Origin: Burkholderiaceae bacterium
GTDB lineage: Bacteria; Pseudomonadota; Gammaproteobacteria; Burkholderiales; Burkholderiaceae_C
DNA: 64,000 bases
NCBI GenBank assembly: GCA_016790515.1
Contig: JAEUOY010000116.1
Location: 1-64,000 of the forward strand
Direction: 5' to 3'
In this document: positions 18,917 to 27,868 of the stretch, one piece after another
Position numbering within the stretch: position 1 is the first letter of the stretch
Layout of the letters: every line of letters starts with the position of its first letter
The notes under the pieces: model-generated
The model's database searches: none
Told to the model about the DNA's origin: nothing
Seen by the model: only the letters and a program-made list of their open reading frames with translations
Position numbers and translations under genes: made by a program

Positions 18917-19917
18917 CCGACACCACCCCCCCGCTGGCGGCCTGCACGCTGAGCGTCAACCGCCAGGTCCAGCCGCTGCTGCAGCGACTGATCGAGCAGG
19001 CCGATGCACTGGGCGTGCAGGTCCGACCAGACGCCAGCGGCGCGCGGCTGGTCGACGCCGGCATCGCGGCGCCTGGCAGCCTGGCCGCCGGACTGCTGAT
19101 CGGCGAGATCTGCCTCGGCGGCTTCGGCAGCGTCGCGCTGCAGGCGGCCGAGCGCGAGGGCTGGCCGACCTGGCTGCAGGTGCACAGCGCGCAGCCGGTG
19201 CTGGCCTGCCTGGCCAGCCAGTACGCCGGCTGGAGCCTGGCCGCCAGCAAGGAGGAGACCGGCGGCAAGAAATTCTTTGCCCTCGGCTCGGGGCCGGCGC
19301 GCGCGCTGGCCGCCAGGGAACCGCTGTTCGCCGAGCTGGGCTACCGCGATGCGGCTGCGCAGGGCGTGCTGGTGCTCGAGGTCGACCGCGTGCCGCCGCC
19401 GGTGGTGGTGGCCAAGGTGCTGCGCGATTGCGGCCTGGCGCCCGATGGATTGACCCTGGTGCTGACCCCGACCACCAGCGCCGCCGGCACCACCCAGGTG
19501 GTGGCGCGGGTGCTCGAGGTGGCGCTGCACCGGGCCCACGAGCTGGGCTTCGCGCTCGGCGACATCGTCGAAGGCGCCGCCAGCGCGCCGCTGCCTTCAC
19601 CCAGCCCCGACGGCGTGCAGGCGATGGGCCGCACCAACGACGCGATCCTCTACGGCGGCCGGGTGCAGCTGGGCGTTCGTGGCAGCGAAGCGGCGGCGCG
19701 GGCGCTGGCGCAGCAGCTGCCGTCCTGCCATTCGCGCGACTACGGCCGCTCGTTCGCCGAGCTGTTCGAGGCCGCGGGGTACGACTTCTACAAGCTCGAT
19801 CCGGCACTGTTCGCGCCGGCCGAGGTGTGGGTCAGCCACCTCGATTCGGGCCGCACCTGGCACGGCGGCCGCCTCGACATGGCCCTGCTGCGCCGGCTGT
19901 GGCTGGACGAGGCCTGA
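18913..19917 (+). CDS. mch: methenyl-H4MPT cyclohydrolase
   Basis: A 334-residue Mch, hydrolysing methenyl-H4MPT to 5-formyl-H4MPT. Family features include CLGGFGSVAL, GWSLAASKEETGGKKFFALGSGPARAL, LVLTPTTSAAGTTQVVARVLEVALHRAHELGF and GRTNDAILYGGRVQL. It is coupled to both neighbours by overlap or near overlap. It functions between MtdB and the Fhc complex. Confidence 0.96.
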   Translation: MTDTTPPLAACTLSVNRQVQPLLQRLIEQADALGVQVRPDASGARLVDAGIAAPGSLAAGLLIGEICLGGFGSVALQAAEREGWPTWLQVHSAQPVLACLASQYAGWSLAASKEETGGKKFFALGSGPARALAAREPLFAELGYRDAAAQGVLVLEVDRVPPPVVVAKVLRDCGLAPDGLTLVLTPTTSAAGTTQVVARVLEVALHRAHELGFALGDIVEGAASAPLPSPSPDGVQAMGRTNDAILYGGRVQLGVRGSEAAARALAQQLPSCHSRDYGRSFAELFEAAGYDFYKLDPALFAPAEVWVSHLDSGRTWHGGRLDMALLRRLWLDEA

Positions 19918-19919
19918 CG

Positions 19920-20867
19920 ATGTTGCCGGCGCCGGCGGCAAGGGTCGCGATTGTCGCCGACGAGACCGGCTGGCACACCCGCCAGCTGCAGTCGGCGCTG
20001 CGCCAGCGCGGCGCGCGCGGCCGCTGCATCGACCTGGCCGACTGCCGCATCGACACCGGCGCGGCCTGGCATGGCCTGGCGCTGCCCGGCTTCGGCCGCG
20101 AGCTGCCCGACGCGGTGCTGGTGCGCGGCATCGCCGGCGGCAGCTTCGAGCAGGTGACCAAGCGGCTGGGCGTGCTGCACGCGCTGCGCGAGCTGGGCGT
20201 GCCGGTCTACAACGACGCGCGCGCGATCGAGCGCAGCGTCGACAAGTCGATGACCAGCCTGCTGCTGCATGCCGCCGGCATCCCGACGCCGGCGACCTGG
20301 GCCACCGAATCGGCGGCCGAGGCGCAGCGCATCGTGATGCGCGAGGCCGCGGCGGGTCGCTCACTGGTGCTCAAGCCGCTGTTCGGCTCGCAGGGCAAGG
20401 GCTTGCGCAAGCTGGGGCAGGTCGACGGCCGGTTCGAGGCGCTGCCCGACCTGGGCGCCGGCTACGGCGGCCTGGCCTACCTGCAGCGCTGGATCGCGCC
20501 GACCGAGGCGCCGGGCTTCGACTACCGGGTGCTGGTGATCGCCGGCCGGGCGGTGGCGGCGATGCGCCGGGTCAGCGAGCACTGGATCCACAACCTGGCC
20601 CAGGGTGCGCGTTCCGAAGCGACGCCGCTGGCGCCGCGGCTGGCGGCCTTGGCCGAGGCCAGCGCCGCCGCGCTGGGCATGGACTACGCCGGCGTCGACA
20701 TCATGCCCAGCGCCGACCCGGCCGCGCCGCTGCAGGTGATCGAGGTCAACGGCGTGGCCGCCTGGCAGGGGCTGCAACGGGTGACCGGCTTCAACATCGC
20801 ACGGGCGCTGGTCGACGACCTGCTGGACCGCAGGCTGGCCGCTCGGCGCGCGCGCCGCCGGGCATGA
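19920..20867 (+). CDS. RimK-like ATP-grasp ligase (MptN-like glutamate ligase)
   Basis: A 315-residue ATP-grasp ligase of the RimK/MptN group. It has VYNDARAIERSVDKSMTS, SLVLKPLFGSQGKGL for ATP binding, DYRVLVIAGRAVAAMRR and VIEVNGVAAWQGLQRVTG for metal binding. Archaeal MptN adds glutamate to H4MPT; the bacterial homologue beside mch (Orf5 of methylotrophs) is presumed to do a similar modification of the pterin cofactor. It starts 2 bp after the mch stop and overlaps the next gene by 4 bp. Confidence 0.82.
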   Translation: MLPAPAARVAIVADETGWHTRQLQSALRQRGARGRCIDLADCRIDTGAAWHGLALPGFGRELPDAVLVRGIAGGSFEQVTKRLGVLHALRELGVPVYNDARAIERSVDKSMTSLLLHAAGIPTPATWATESAAEAQRIVMREAAAGRSLVLKPLFGSQGKGLRKLGQVDGRFEALPDLGAGYGGLAYLQRWIAPTEAPGFDYRVLVIAGRAVAAMRRVSEHWIHNLAQGARSEATPLAPRLAALAEASAAALGMDYAGVDIMPSADPAAPLQVIEVNGVAAWQGLQRVTGFNIARALVDDLLDRRLAARRARRRA

Positions 20868-21724
20868 GCGCGGCCGACGCCTTCCTGCGCGCCTGCGCGC
20901 TCGACGTCGCGGTGCGCAAGCCCGGCAACGTCAGCGTCGCCTCGCCCGGCCACGGCATGCAGGCGGCGATGTTCCTGGCCAGCGCGCACGCCGCGGCCGC
21001 AGCGCTGCTGCGCCCGGGTGCGCCGGTCGGCCAGCGGCTGGACGAGGCCGGCGCCGCCAGCTGGGCGGCGGCCGGCTGCAACACCAACCTGGGCATCCTG
21101 CTGCTGTGCGCGCCGCTGGCCGCCGCGGCCGAGCGCTGCCCGCCGCCGCGCAGCGCGGCGGCCCTGCAGGCGGCGCTGCAGGCGGTGCTGGCGGGGCTGG
21201 ACCAGGCCGATGCGGTGGCGGCCTTCCGCGCAATCGCCCGCGCCAACCCGGGCGGCCTGGGCCGGGCCCCGGCCCAGGATGTTCACGAGCCGCCCAGCGT
21301 CACGCTGCGCGAGGCGATGGCGCTGGCCGCCGGCCGCGACAGCATCGCGCGCCAGTACGCCGACGGTTACGCCGAACTGTTCGGGCTGGCGCTGCCGCTG
21401 CTGCCGGGCGGCCTGCTTCCGCTGGGCGAGGACGGCTCCGCGCCGGCGGCGACCACGGCGGCGGTGCAGCGCGTCTACCTGGCCTGGCTGGCCTCGCTGC
21501 CCGATTCACACATTGTTCGCAAACACGGCGAGGCCGTGGCACAGATTGTCATGCGCTCGGCGCAGGGCTGGCAGGCACGCGCGGCCGCTGGCGAGGCCGT
21601 CGGCGCCGATCCCGCGTTTGCCGCCTGGGACGAGGCGCTGAAGCGCCAGGGCATCAACCCAGGCACCAGCGCCGATCTGAGCGTCGCGGCGCTGTTTGCC
21701 GCCGGCTTGCTGATGCCCGCCTGA
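20864..21724 (+). CDS. CitG/MdcB-like triphosphoribosyl-dephospho-CoA synthase homologue (Orf7-like)
   Basis: A 286-residue protein of the CitG family: ACALDVAVRKPGNVSVASPGHGM, GAASWAAAGCNTNLGILLLCAPLAAA, ANPGGLGRAPAQDVHE and a late GINPGTSADLSVAALFAAGL. In methylotrophs the homologue (Orf7) belongs to the H4MPT synthesis set and may transfer a ribose-phosphate unit onto the cofactor. That is inferred from the family chemistry. It is the last gene before fae. Confidence 0.8.
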   Translation: MSAADAFLRACALDVAVRKPGNVSVASPGHGMQAAMFLASAHAAAAALLRPGAPVGQRLDEAGAASWAAAGCNTNLGILLLCAPLAAAAERCPPPRSAAALQAALQAVLAGLDQADAVAAFRAIARANPGGLGRAPAQDVHEPPSVTLREAMALAAGRDSIARQYADGYAELFGLALPLLPGGLLPLGEDGSAPAATTAAVQRVYLAWLASLPDSHIVRKHGEAVAQIVMRSAQGWQARAAAGEAVGADPAFAAWDEALKRQGINPGTSADLSVAALFAAGLLMPA

Positions 21725-21835
21725 CGCGATGCCGGCGTCGCAGTGGCATGGATCGTGAATAGGCTCCTCCCGCGCTGGCCGGTCGGCCGGTGTGTCGACA
21801 CGACCCGAGAACCCGGTACAGGAGAACCAATCATC

Positions 21836-22345
21836 ATGGCCAAGATCGATCGTCTGCAAGTCGGAGAGTCGCTCGTCGGTGAGGGCAACGAGGTGGCCCA
21901 CATCGATCTGCTGATCGGGCCGCGCGGCTCGGCGGCGGAGACCGCATTCGCCAACGCGCTGGTCAACAACAAGGACGGCTTCACCTCGCTGCTGGCGGTG
22001 GTCGCGCCGAACCTGCTGGCCAAGCCGGCCACGGTGATGTTCAACAAGGTCACGATCAAGGGCGCCAAGCAGGCGGTGCAGATGTTCGGCCCGGCGCAGC
22101 GCGCCGTCGCGATGGCGGTGGCCGACAGCGTCGAGGACGGCACCATCCCGGCCGACGAAGCCGACAACCTGTTCATCTGCGTCGGCGTGTTCATCCACTG
22201 GCAGGCCGAGGACGACCGCAAGATCCAGGACTTCAACTACCGGGCCACCAAGGAAGCCATTGCGCGCGCGGTGTCGGGTTCGCCCACCGCGGCCGAGGTG
22301 GTCGCCAAGAAGGGGTCGGCAGCGCACCCGTTCGCGGCGGGCTGA
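21836..22345 (+). CDS. fae: formaldehyde-activating enzyme
   Basis: A 169-residue Fae, condensing formaldehyde with H4MPT to methylene-H4MPT. The catalytic His is in [18 protein letters not shown] near residue 22, and [21 protein letters not shown] and the [18 protein letters not shown] segments are normal. GGAG lies upstream of ATG 21836. A 111-bp gap separates it from the previous gene, and a strong terminator follows, so it may have its own promoter. Confidence 0.97.
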   Translation: MAKIDRLQVGESLVGEGNEVAHIDLLIGPRGSAAETAFANALVNNKDGFTSLLAVVAPNLLAKPATVMFNKVTIKGAKQAVQMFGPAQRAVAMAVADSVEDGTIPADEADNLFICVGVFIHWQAEDDRKIQDFNYRATKEAIARAVSGSPTAAEVVAKKGSAAHPFAAG

Positions 22346-22365
22346 TCGGCGCCCGAACCTGGAAG

Positions 22366-22386
22366 GCCGCCTGCGGGCGGCTTTTT
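22366..22386 (+). terminator. rho-independent terminator after fae
   Basis: GCCGCC (22366-22371), a TGCG loop and GGCGGC (22376-22381) form a perfect 6-bp GC stem followed by five T. It closes the mptG...fae transcription unit. Confidence 0.85.
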
Positions 22387-22425
22387 CGCGTTGGCGCCCG
22401 CCGCTCGGCGCGGCGCTACCGGCAG

Positions 22426-22884
22426 TCAGCCCGGGCCGGGCACCATGCCGCTGCCGATCAGGTGCAGCACCGCCGCGGCCCGCTGCGGGGCCTGCGGCGC
22501 AGGCGATCCGGCCCAGCGCTCGATCTGCACGCCCACGGCCTGCAGATCGTCGAACTTGCGCGGCTTGACCACCTTCACCCGCACCCAGTGGGCGCCGAAC
22601 TCCTCGATCAGGATCTCGGTCACGGCCTCGGCGAAGGCCTCGAGCAACTGCAGCCGGTGTTCGCGCAGCAGGCGGTGCAGGCGCTCGCGAACGACGCTGT
22701 AGTCGACGGTGTCGGCGATGCGGTCGGTGCCGCAGGCCCGCACACGCGGCAGGCCCACCTGCAGGTCGATCACCAGCGGCTGCGGCCGGTGCAGCTCGGT
22801 GTCGTGGATGCCGATCACCGTCTCGCCGCGCAGGCCTTCGATGAAGATCAGGTCCAGCGCTTCGGCGCTGCGGTGGTCCGCCAT
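22426..22884 (-). CDS. dihydroneopterin aldolase-like protein (FolB family, Orf17-like)
   Basis: A 152-residue FolB-fold protein: IFIEGLRGETVIGIHDTELHRPQPLVIDL, TDRIADTVDYSVVRERL, and FAEAVTEILIEEFGAHWVRVKVVKPRKF. FolB enzymes cleave dihydroneopterin. In this setting it probably serves H4MPT pterin formation, as proposed for Orf17 of methylotrophs. It lies alone on the minus strand between the fae terminator and the sigma-54 activator gene. The start at 22884 fits the family; a longer open frame upstream is probably not coding. Confidence 0.82.
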   Translation of the reverse strand: MADHRSAEALDLIFIEGLRGETVIGIHDTELHRPQPLVIDLQVGLPRVRACGTDRIADTVDYSVVRERLHRLLREHRLQLLEAFAEAVTEILIEEFGAHWVRVKVVKPRKFDDLQAVGVQIERWAGSPAPQAPQRAAAVLHLIGSGMVPGPG

Positions 22885-23033
22885 CGAGGTGTCGGGCGGG
22901 CGTGACGGGCTGGCGATCAACTGAGGGCTCCGGACTCGGCGCCGCGGGCTGCGGCGATGGCCGGCGGCAGCAAGTTCCACGCCCGCGGCAGGCCAGGTGC
23001 CGAGTCGAGCCCGTGCGGGCCGTCTCAGCGTTA

Positions 23034-23045
23034 TCACCCGGGTGA
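23034..23045. promoter_or_regulatory. perfect 12-bp palindrome upstream of the sigma-54 activator gene
   Basis: TCACCCGGGTGA is a perfect palindrome 72 bp before the activator's start. Its place suggests an operator for self-control of the activator, but no protein can be assigned to it. Confidence 0.35.
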
Positions 23046-23117
23046 CGCGGCGTCGCAAGCGGGACAATCCGCGATGGCCTCACCGCTGTGACGGCCACTG
23101 CACCCAGGAGCTGCTTC

Positions 23118-25226
23118 ATGAGTCTGTCCATGCGTCATCCAGGCCCGCCGGCGGATCGGCACGCCGATCGCATCCTGGCCCTGGTCCGCAAAGCAAGCCT
23201 CGACACCGCCGGCGACGCCGTGGCGAAATCCTGGAACCGCTGCGTCAACGAATACCGCCTGGACCCGGCACGCCGCCAGGAGCCGGCGTTCATCAGCCGC
23301 ATCGAGCTCGAGGAGCGCCGCGAGCGCTGCGCCGACGTGATCGCCTGTGCCCGCTACGAGATGACCACGCTGTACCAGCAACTGGCCGACAGCGAGACGG
23401 CGGTGGTGCTGACCGACACCGACGGCGTGATCGTGCACATGGTGGCCGCCCCCGAGTTCAGCGCCGAGGTCGGGCCGCTGGGCCTGCGACCGGGCGGGAT
23501 GTGGAGCGAGTCGGCCGCCGGCACCAACGGCATGGGCACCTGCCTGGCCGCGGCCGGGCCGGTGACGGTGCGGCGCGACGATCACTTCTTCACCCAGTTC
23601 ACCGAGCTCACCTGCTCGGCGGTGCCGGTCTACGATCCGTCGGGCGAGATCGCCGCGGTGCTCGACGTCACCAGCCGCTCCAGCATGCTGCAACAGCACC
23701 TGCTCGTGCTGCTGGGCATGACCGCGCGCATGATCGAGAACCGGCTGATCGACCAGCGCTTCCGCAACGATCACCCGCTGCACTTCCACAGCCGGCCCGA
23801 GTTCGTCTACACGCTGCACGAGGGCCGGCTGGCGGTCTGCGGTGACGGCCGCATCCTGGCGGCCAACCGCAGCGCGTTGTTCCAGCTCGGGCTGAGCTCG
23901 ATGGACGAGATCCGCTCGCGCCGCATCGACGAGCTGTTCCAGACCTCGCTGGAGGACATGCTGCAGCGCAGCAGCTGCTCCAACTTCCACCCGGTGGTGA
24001 CCTACCGTGCCAACGCCACGTCGCGCTTCTTCGCGGTGGCCCGGCGTCCCGCGCTCGAGGCGCCGAAGGGCGTCGCCACCGGCGGGGCGGTCGGCAGCGC
24101 CCGGGCGACGGCGATGGTCAGCGAGGTCGCCGCCGCGGTGCCGGCCGGCAGCGCCGTCGCCCGCGCCGGCGCGCGGCCGCTGGTGGCGCGGCTGCCGGAC
24201 AGCACCTTCAAGGACAGCCGGCTGGTCGCCCACCTGGACACCGCGCGCCGCGTCATCGCACGCCAGACGCCGGTGCTGCTGTGCGGCGAGACCGGCGCCG
24301 GCAAGGAGGTCTTCGCGCGCGCCGTGCATGCCGCCAGCCCGAATGCCGGTGGCGCCTTCGTCGCCGTCAACTGCGCCAGCCTGCCCGAGACGCTGATCGA
24401 ATCCGAGCTGTTCGGCTACCGCGCCGGCGCCTTCACCGGCGCACAGCGCAACGGCCGCCGCGGCAAGATCCTGCAGGCCGACCGCGGCACGCTGTTCCTC
24501 GACGAGATCGCCGACATGCCGCTGGAACTGCAGGCCCGGCTGCTGCGCGTGCTCGACGAACGCCAGGTCACGCCGCTGGGCACCGAGGAGACCTTCGCGG
24601 TCGATTTCCAGCTGATCAGCGCCAGCCACCAGCACTTGCCGGCGCGGGTGCGCGAAGGCCGCTTCCGTGAAGACCTGTACTACCGCCTGGCCGGCATCGA
24701 GCTGCTGCTGCCGCCGCTGCGCGAGCGCAGCGACCGGCGTGAGCTGATCCGCGAGGTCCTGCTCGCCGAAGGCGGCAGCGAGGCCACGCTGCTGCCCGAG
24801 GCCGAGCGCGCGCTGATGGACCATCCCTGGCCCGGCAACATCCGCCAGCTGCGCCATGTGCTGCGCACCGCGGCGGCGCTGGCCGACGGGCGGCCGATCG
24901 GCCGCGAGCACCTGCCGTCGCTGCAGGCCAACCCGACGCCGTCGCCGCCGCCCGCGGCGGTGTCCGCCTGCGGCGACAGCGCCAGCCTTGCCGCCCACCT
25001 GGCCAGCGGCATTGCCGGTGCGCCCGGCGCGGCGGCGCTGGCCGACAATGAGCCGCTGCCGGTCAAGCTGAACCCGATCCAGGCCAACGAGCGGCAGGTG
25101 CTGTTGCAATTGCTCGAGCAGCACCGTTGGAACGTCAGCAATGTCGCCAAGGCGCTCGATGTCAGCCGCAACACCCTCTACCGCAAGCTTCACAAGCTCC
25201 ACATCGAGGTCTCCCACCCCGAGTGA
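23118..25226 (+). CDS. sigma-54-dependent transcriptional activator (AcoR-like)
   Basis: A 702-residue enhancer-binding protein. The N-terminal sensory half (about 60-330) has a GAF-like region with SAAGTNGMGTCLAAAGPVTVR and a PAS-like segment. The AAA+ domain has Walker A GETGAGKE (about residue 390), GAFTGA (about 437) that contacts sigma-54, and LFLDEIADMP. The C-terminal Fis-type helix-turn-helix is NVAKALDVSRNTLYRKLHKL. ATG 23118 is preferred because AGGAG precedes it; GTG 23088 is possible. AcoR relatives often control alcohol, acetoin or quinoprotein genes. It heads an operon of H4MPT genes. Confidence 0.92.
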   Translation: MSLSMRHPGPPADRHADRILALVRKASLDTAGDAVAKSWNRCVNEYRLDPARRQEPAFISRIELEERRERCADVIACARYEMTTLYQQLADSETAVVLTDTDGVIVHMVAAPEFSAEVGPLGLRPGGMWSESAAGTNGMGTCLAAAGPVTVRRDDHFFTQFTELTCSAVPVYDPSGEIAAVLDVTSRSSMLQQHLLVLLGMTARMIENRLIDQRFRNDHPLHFHSRPEFVYTLHEGRLAVCGDGRILAANRSALFQLGLSSMDEIRSRRIDELFQTSLEDMLQRSSCSNFHPVVTYRANATSRFFAVARRPALEAPKGVATGGAVGSARATAMVSEVAAAVPAGSAVARAGARPLVARLPDSTFKDSRLVAHLDTARRVIARQTPVLLCGETGAGKEVFARAVHAASPNAGGAFVAVNCASLPETLIESELFGYRAGAFTGAQRNGRRGKILQADRGTLFLDEIADMPLELQARLLRVLDERQVTPLGTEETFAVDFQLISASHQHLPARVREGRFREDLYYRLAGIELLLPPLRERSDRRELIREVLLAEGGSEATLLPEAERALMDHPWPGNIRQLRHVLRTAAALADGRPIGREHLPSLQANPTPSPPPAAVSACGDSASLAAHLASGIAGAPGAAALADNEPLPVKLNPIQANERQVLLQLLEQHRWNVSNVAKALDVSRNTLYRKLHKLHIEVSHPE

Positions 25227-25242
25227 GGACGACAGCGGCGCC

Positions 25243-25821
25243 GTGTTGCCGGCGCGCTCGCGCTTTGCCTGGTGCATCACCGGCTCGGGCCACTTTCTCG
25301 ACGAAGCGATCGCCATCGCCGCCCGGCTGCCCGGGCTGGACCTGTTCCTGTCCGATGCCGCCGAGGAGGTGCTGCCGATCTACAAGTACCGGCTCGACGA
25401 GCTGAAGCCGCGCTTCGCGCCGGGCTTCCGGCTGCTGCGCGACAAGACCGCCAGCGCGGTGCCGGTGGGCATGCTCTACGACGACGTCTACCACACGGTG
25501 GTGGTGGCGCCGGCCACCAGCAACACGGTGGCCAAGTGCGTGGTCGGCATCAGCGACAGCCTGCCGACCAACATGTTCGCGCAAGCCGGCAAGCTGGGCA
25601 TCCCGGGCATCGTGTTCGCCTGCGACACCGAGCCGGTGGTGGTGACCCGGTCGCCGCACGACTGGGTCACGCTGCGGCCGCGCCGGGTCGAACTGGACAA
25701 CGTGGCGAGGCTGCGCGAGATCGAGCACTGCCGGGTGGTGTGCTCGCCAGCCGAGCTGGAGGCCGCGCTGGCGGCGCGGCTGGTCGAACTGCACCTGGCA
25801 TGGAACACATCGTCTTCCTGA
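25243..25821 (+). CDS. archaeal-type flavoprotein, dihydromethanopterin reductase-like
   Basis: A 192-residue flavodoxin-like FMN protein: FAWCITGSGHFLDEAI at the start, then VVVAPATSNTVAKCVVGISDSLPTNMFAQAGK for FMN binding. It resembles archaeal AfpA and the DmrB dihydromethanopterin reductase. A reductase step that makes or regenerates H4MPT is likely (inference from family and context). I chose GTG 25243; no ATG is available before the conserved region. It begins 16 bp after the activator stop and overlaps the next gene by 22 bp. Confidence 0.8.
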   Translation: MLPARSRFAWCITGSGHFLDEAIAIAARLPGLDLFLSDAAEEVLPIYKYRLDELKPRFAPGFRLLRDKTASAVPVGMLYDDVYHTVVVAPATSNTVAKCVVGISDSLPTNMFAQAGKLGIPGIVFACDTEPVVVTRSPHDWVTLRPRRVELDNVARLREIEHCRVVCSPAELEAALAARLVELHLAWNTSSS

Positions 25822-27251
25822 CCGGGCGGCTGGCCGAAGCGCAGCTGCGCCGGGTGCTCGACGGCCTGGCCGATGCGCCCTTCAGCTGGGAGGTGCGCGA
25901 GATCGGCCTGCAGGTCGCGGCGCTGATGACCGCCGAGATGATCCGCCGCCGCGTCGCCGCGCCGGTGCTCAGCGATCGCGCCGATGGGCCGCCGCTTCGC
26001 GCCGACCGCCTGATCGTGCCGGGCCGCTGCCGCGGCGACCTCGAATCGCTGGCCCGGCACTTCGGCATCCCGGTGCAGCGTGGCCCCGACGAGCTGAAGG
26101 ACCTGCCACGCTTCTTCGACCGCGCCGCGAAGCCGGTCGACCTGAGCCGGCACGCGACGCTGATCTTCGCCGAGATCGTCGACGCGCCGCGGCTGCCGGT
26201 CGAGGCCATCGTCGAACAGGCGCGCCGCCTGGCCGCCGACGGCGCCGACGTGATCGACCTCGGCTGCCTGCCCGACACCGCGTTCGGCCACCTCGAGGAC
26301 AGCGTGCAGGCGCTGAAGGCGCAGGGCCTGGCGGTCAGCGTCGATTCGGTCGACCCGCAGGAGCTGCTGCGCGGCGGCCGTGCCGGCGCCGACTTCCTGC
26401 TGAGCCTGACGCTCGACACGCTGTGGCTGGCCGACGAGGTGGCGGCCACGCCGGTGCTGATCCCGCGCACGCCGGGCGACGAGGCCTCGCTGCACGCTGC
26501 GGTCGAGGCGATGCAGCGGCGGGGCCGGCCGTTCTTCGCCGATGCCATCCTCGACCCGATCCCGTTCGGCTTCACCGCGTCCATCGTGCGCTACCACGCG
26601 CTGCGCCAGCGCTTCCCGCAGCTGCCGATCATGATGGGGGTGGGCAACCTCACCGAGCTGACCGAGGCCGACACCAGCGGCATCAACGCACTGCTGTTCG
26701 GCATCGCCGCCGAGCTGGGCGTGGCCGCGGTGCTGACGACCCAGGTCAGCGGCCACGCGCGGCGCGCGGTGCGCGAGGCCGACTGGGCCCGCCGCATCAT
26801 GCACGCGGCGGTGCGCGAGCGCATGCTGCCCAAGGGCCTGAGCGACCAGCTGATGACGGTGCACGCCAAGCGGCCCTTTCCCGACACGCCCGAAGAGATC
26901 GCCGCCACCGCCGCGCAGGTGCGCGACCCGAACTTCCGCGTCCAGGTCGCCGCCGACGGGATCCATGTCTACAACCGCGACGGGCTGCGGCGGGCGCAGG
27001 ATGCGTTCGCGCTGTGGCCGCAGCTCGGCCTGGCCGACGACGCCGGCCATGCGTTCTACATGGGCGTGGAACTTGCTCGTGCCGAGCTGGCCTGGCAGCT
27101 GGGCAAGCGCTACGTGCAGGACCAGCCGCTGGACTGGGGCTGCGCGGTCGAGCAGCCGGCCGATGACCTGGCCGGCTGGTGCGCGCCGGGCAGCACCCGA
27201 TCCAAGGTGGCGGCGCAGGCCGTCACCGACCCCGACCCCAAGCCTGGATGA
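25800..27251 (+). CDS. dihydropteroate synthase-like protein of the H4MPT cluster (DUF6513)
   Basis: A 483-residue protein. The first 140 residues form the DUF6513-type domain (HIVFLTGRLAEAQLRRVL). The middle is a pterin-binding TIM barrel related to dihydropteroate synthase, with ADGADVIDLGCLPDTAFGHLEDSV, VSVDSVDPQELLRGGRAGADFLLSL, and IMMGVGNLTELTEADTSGINALLFGIAAEL. Such proteins occur with H4MPT genes and are thought to take part in its assembly; the reaction is not settled. The next gene overlaps by 4 bp. Confidence 0.8.
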   Translation: MEHIVFLTGRLAEAQLRRVLDGLADAPFSWEVREIGLQVAALMTAEMIRRRVAAPVLSDRADGPPLRADRLIVPGRCRGDLESLARHFGIPVQRGPDELKDLPRFFDRAAKPVDLSRHATLIFAEIVDAPRLPVEAIVEQARRLAADGADVIDLGCLPDTAFGHLEDSVQALKAQGLAVSVDSVDPQELLRGGRAGADFLLSLTLDTLWLADEVAATPVLIPRTPGDEASLHAAVEAMQRRGRPFFADAILDPIPFGFTASIVRYHALRQRFPQLPIMMGVGNLTELTEADTSGINALLFGIAAELGVAAVLTTQVSGHARRAVREADWARRIMHAAVRERMLPKGLSDQLMTVHAKRPFPDTPEEIAATAAQVRDPNFRVQVAADGIHVYNRDGLRRAQDAFALWPQLGLADDAGHAFYMGVELARAELAWQLGKRYVQDQPLDWGCAVEQPADDLAGWCAPGSTRSKVAAQAVTDPDPKPG

Positions 27252-27868
27252 ACGATCAGATCTTCGAGACCGTGATCACCACGGTCGACAGCGCCGGCGT
27301 CGGCCATGTCGCGCCGATGGGCGTGCGCTACCGCAGCACCCCGGACGGCCGTCCCGGCGTGGTGCTGATGCCGTTCAAGCCATCGACGACGCTGGCCAAC
27401 ATCGTCGCCACCGGATGTGCGGTGCTCAACCTGGTGACCGACACCCGGGTCTTCGCCGCCTGCGTGACCGGCCGCCGCGATGCCCAGGTGCTGGCGCTGC
27501 TGCCGGCGCAGCGGGTGGCCGGGCTGCGCCTGGGCCTGGCCTTGCGCCATGTCGAGCTGCAGCTGGTCGAATGCCGGGACGACGACCAGCGTCCGCGGCT
27601 GCACCTGGCGGCCGTGCACGAGGCCGAACATGCGCCGTTCATCGGCCTGAACCGGGCGCAGGCGGCGGTGATCGAGGGCGCGGTGCTGGTCAGCCGGCTG
27701 CAGCTGCTGCCGGCCGACAAGATCCGCCGCGAGATGGCCTACCTGCAGATCGCCATCGACAAGACCGCCGGTGCGGCCGAACACGAGGCCTGGCGCTGGC
27801 TGCGCGAGGCCGTGGCCGAGCGGCTGCCCGTCGACCCCGACTCCGAAACCCTGCGGAACACCCCATGA
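27248..27868 (+). CDS. DUF447-family flavin-reductase-like protein
   Basis: A 206-residue protein with the DUF447 pattern: ETVITTVDSAGVGHVAPMGVRYR, then NIVATGCAVLNLVTDTRVFAACVTG, a split-barrel FMN-binding type fold. It is found in archaea and in H4MPT-containing bacteria beside cofactor genes. The function is unknown to me. It overlaps both the previous and the next gene by 4 bp, so tight co-expression with the DHPS-like protein and mfnB is certain from layout. Confidence 0.78.
   Translation: MNDQIFETVITTVDSAGVGHVAPMGVRYRSTPDGRPGVVLMPFKPSTTLANIVATGCAVLNLVTDTRVFAACVTGRRDAQVLALLPAQRVAGLRLGLALRHVELQLVECRDDDQRPRLHLAAVHEAEHAPFIGLNRAQAAVIEGAVLVSRLQLLPADKIRREMAYLQIAIDKTAGAAEHEAWRWLREAVAERLPVDPDSETLRNTP

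Noticed and set aside
22885..23067. Upstream extension of the FolB-like gene to 23067
   Set aside because: The added 61 residues are basic and unlike FolB; ATG 22884 gives the normal FolB length.
23034..25316. 760-codon open frame on the minus strand under the sigma-54 activator
   Set aside because: Shadow of a real gene in GC-rich DNA; the plus-strand product has all AAA+ and Fis motifs.
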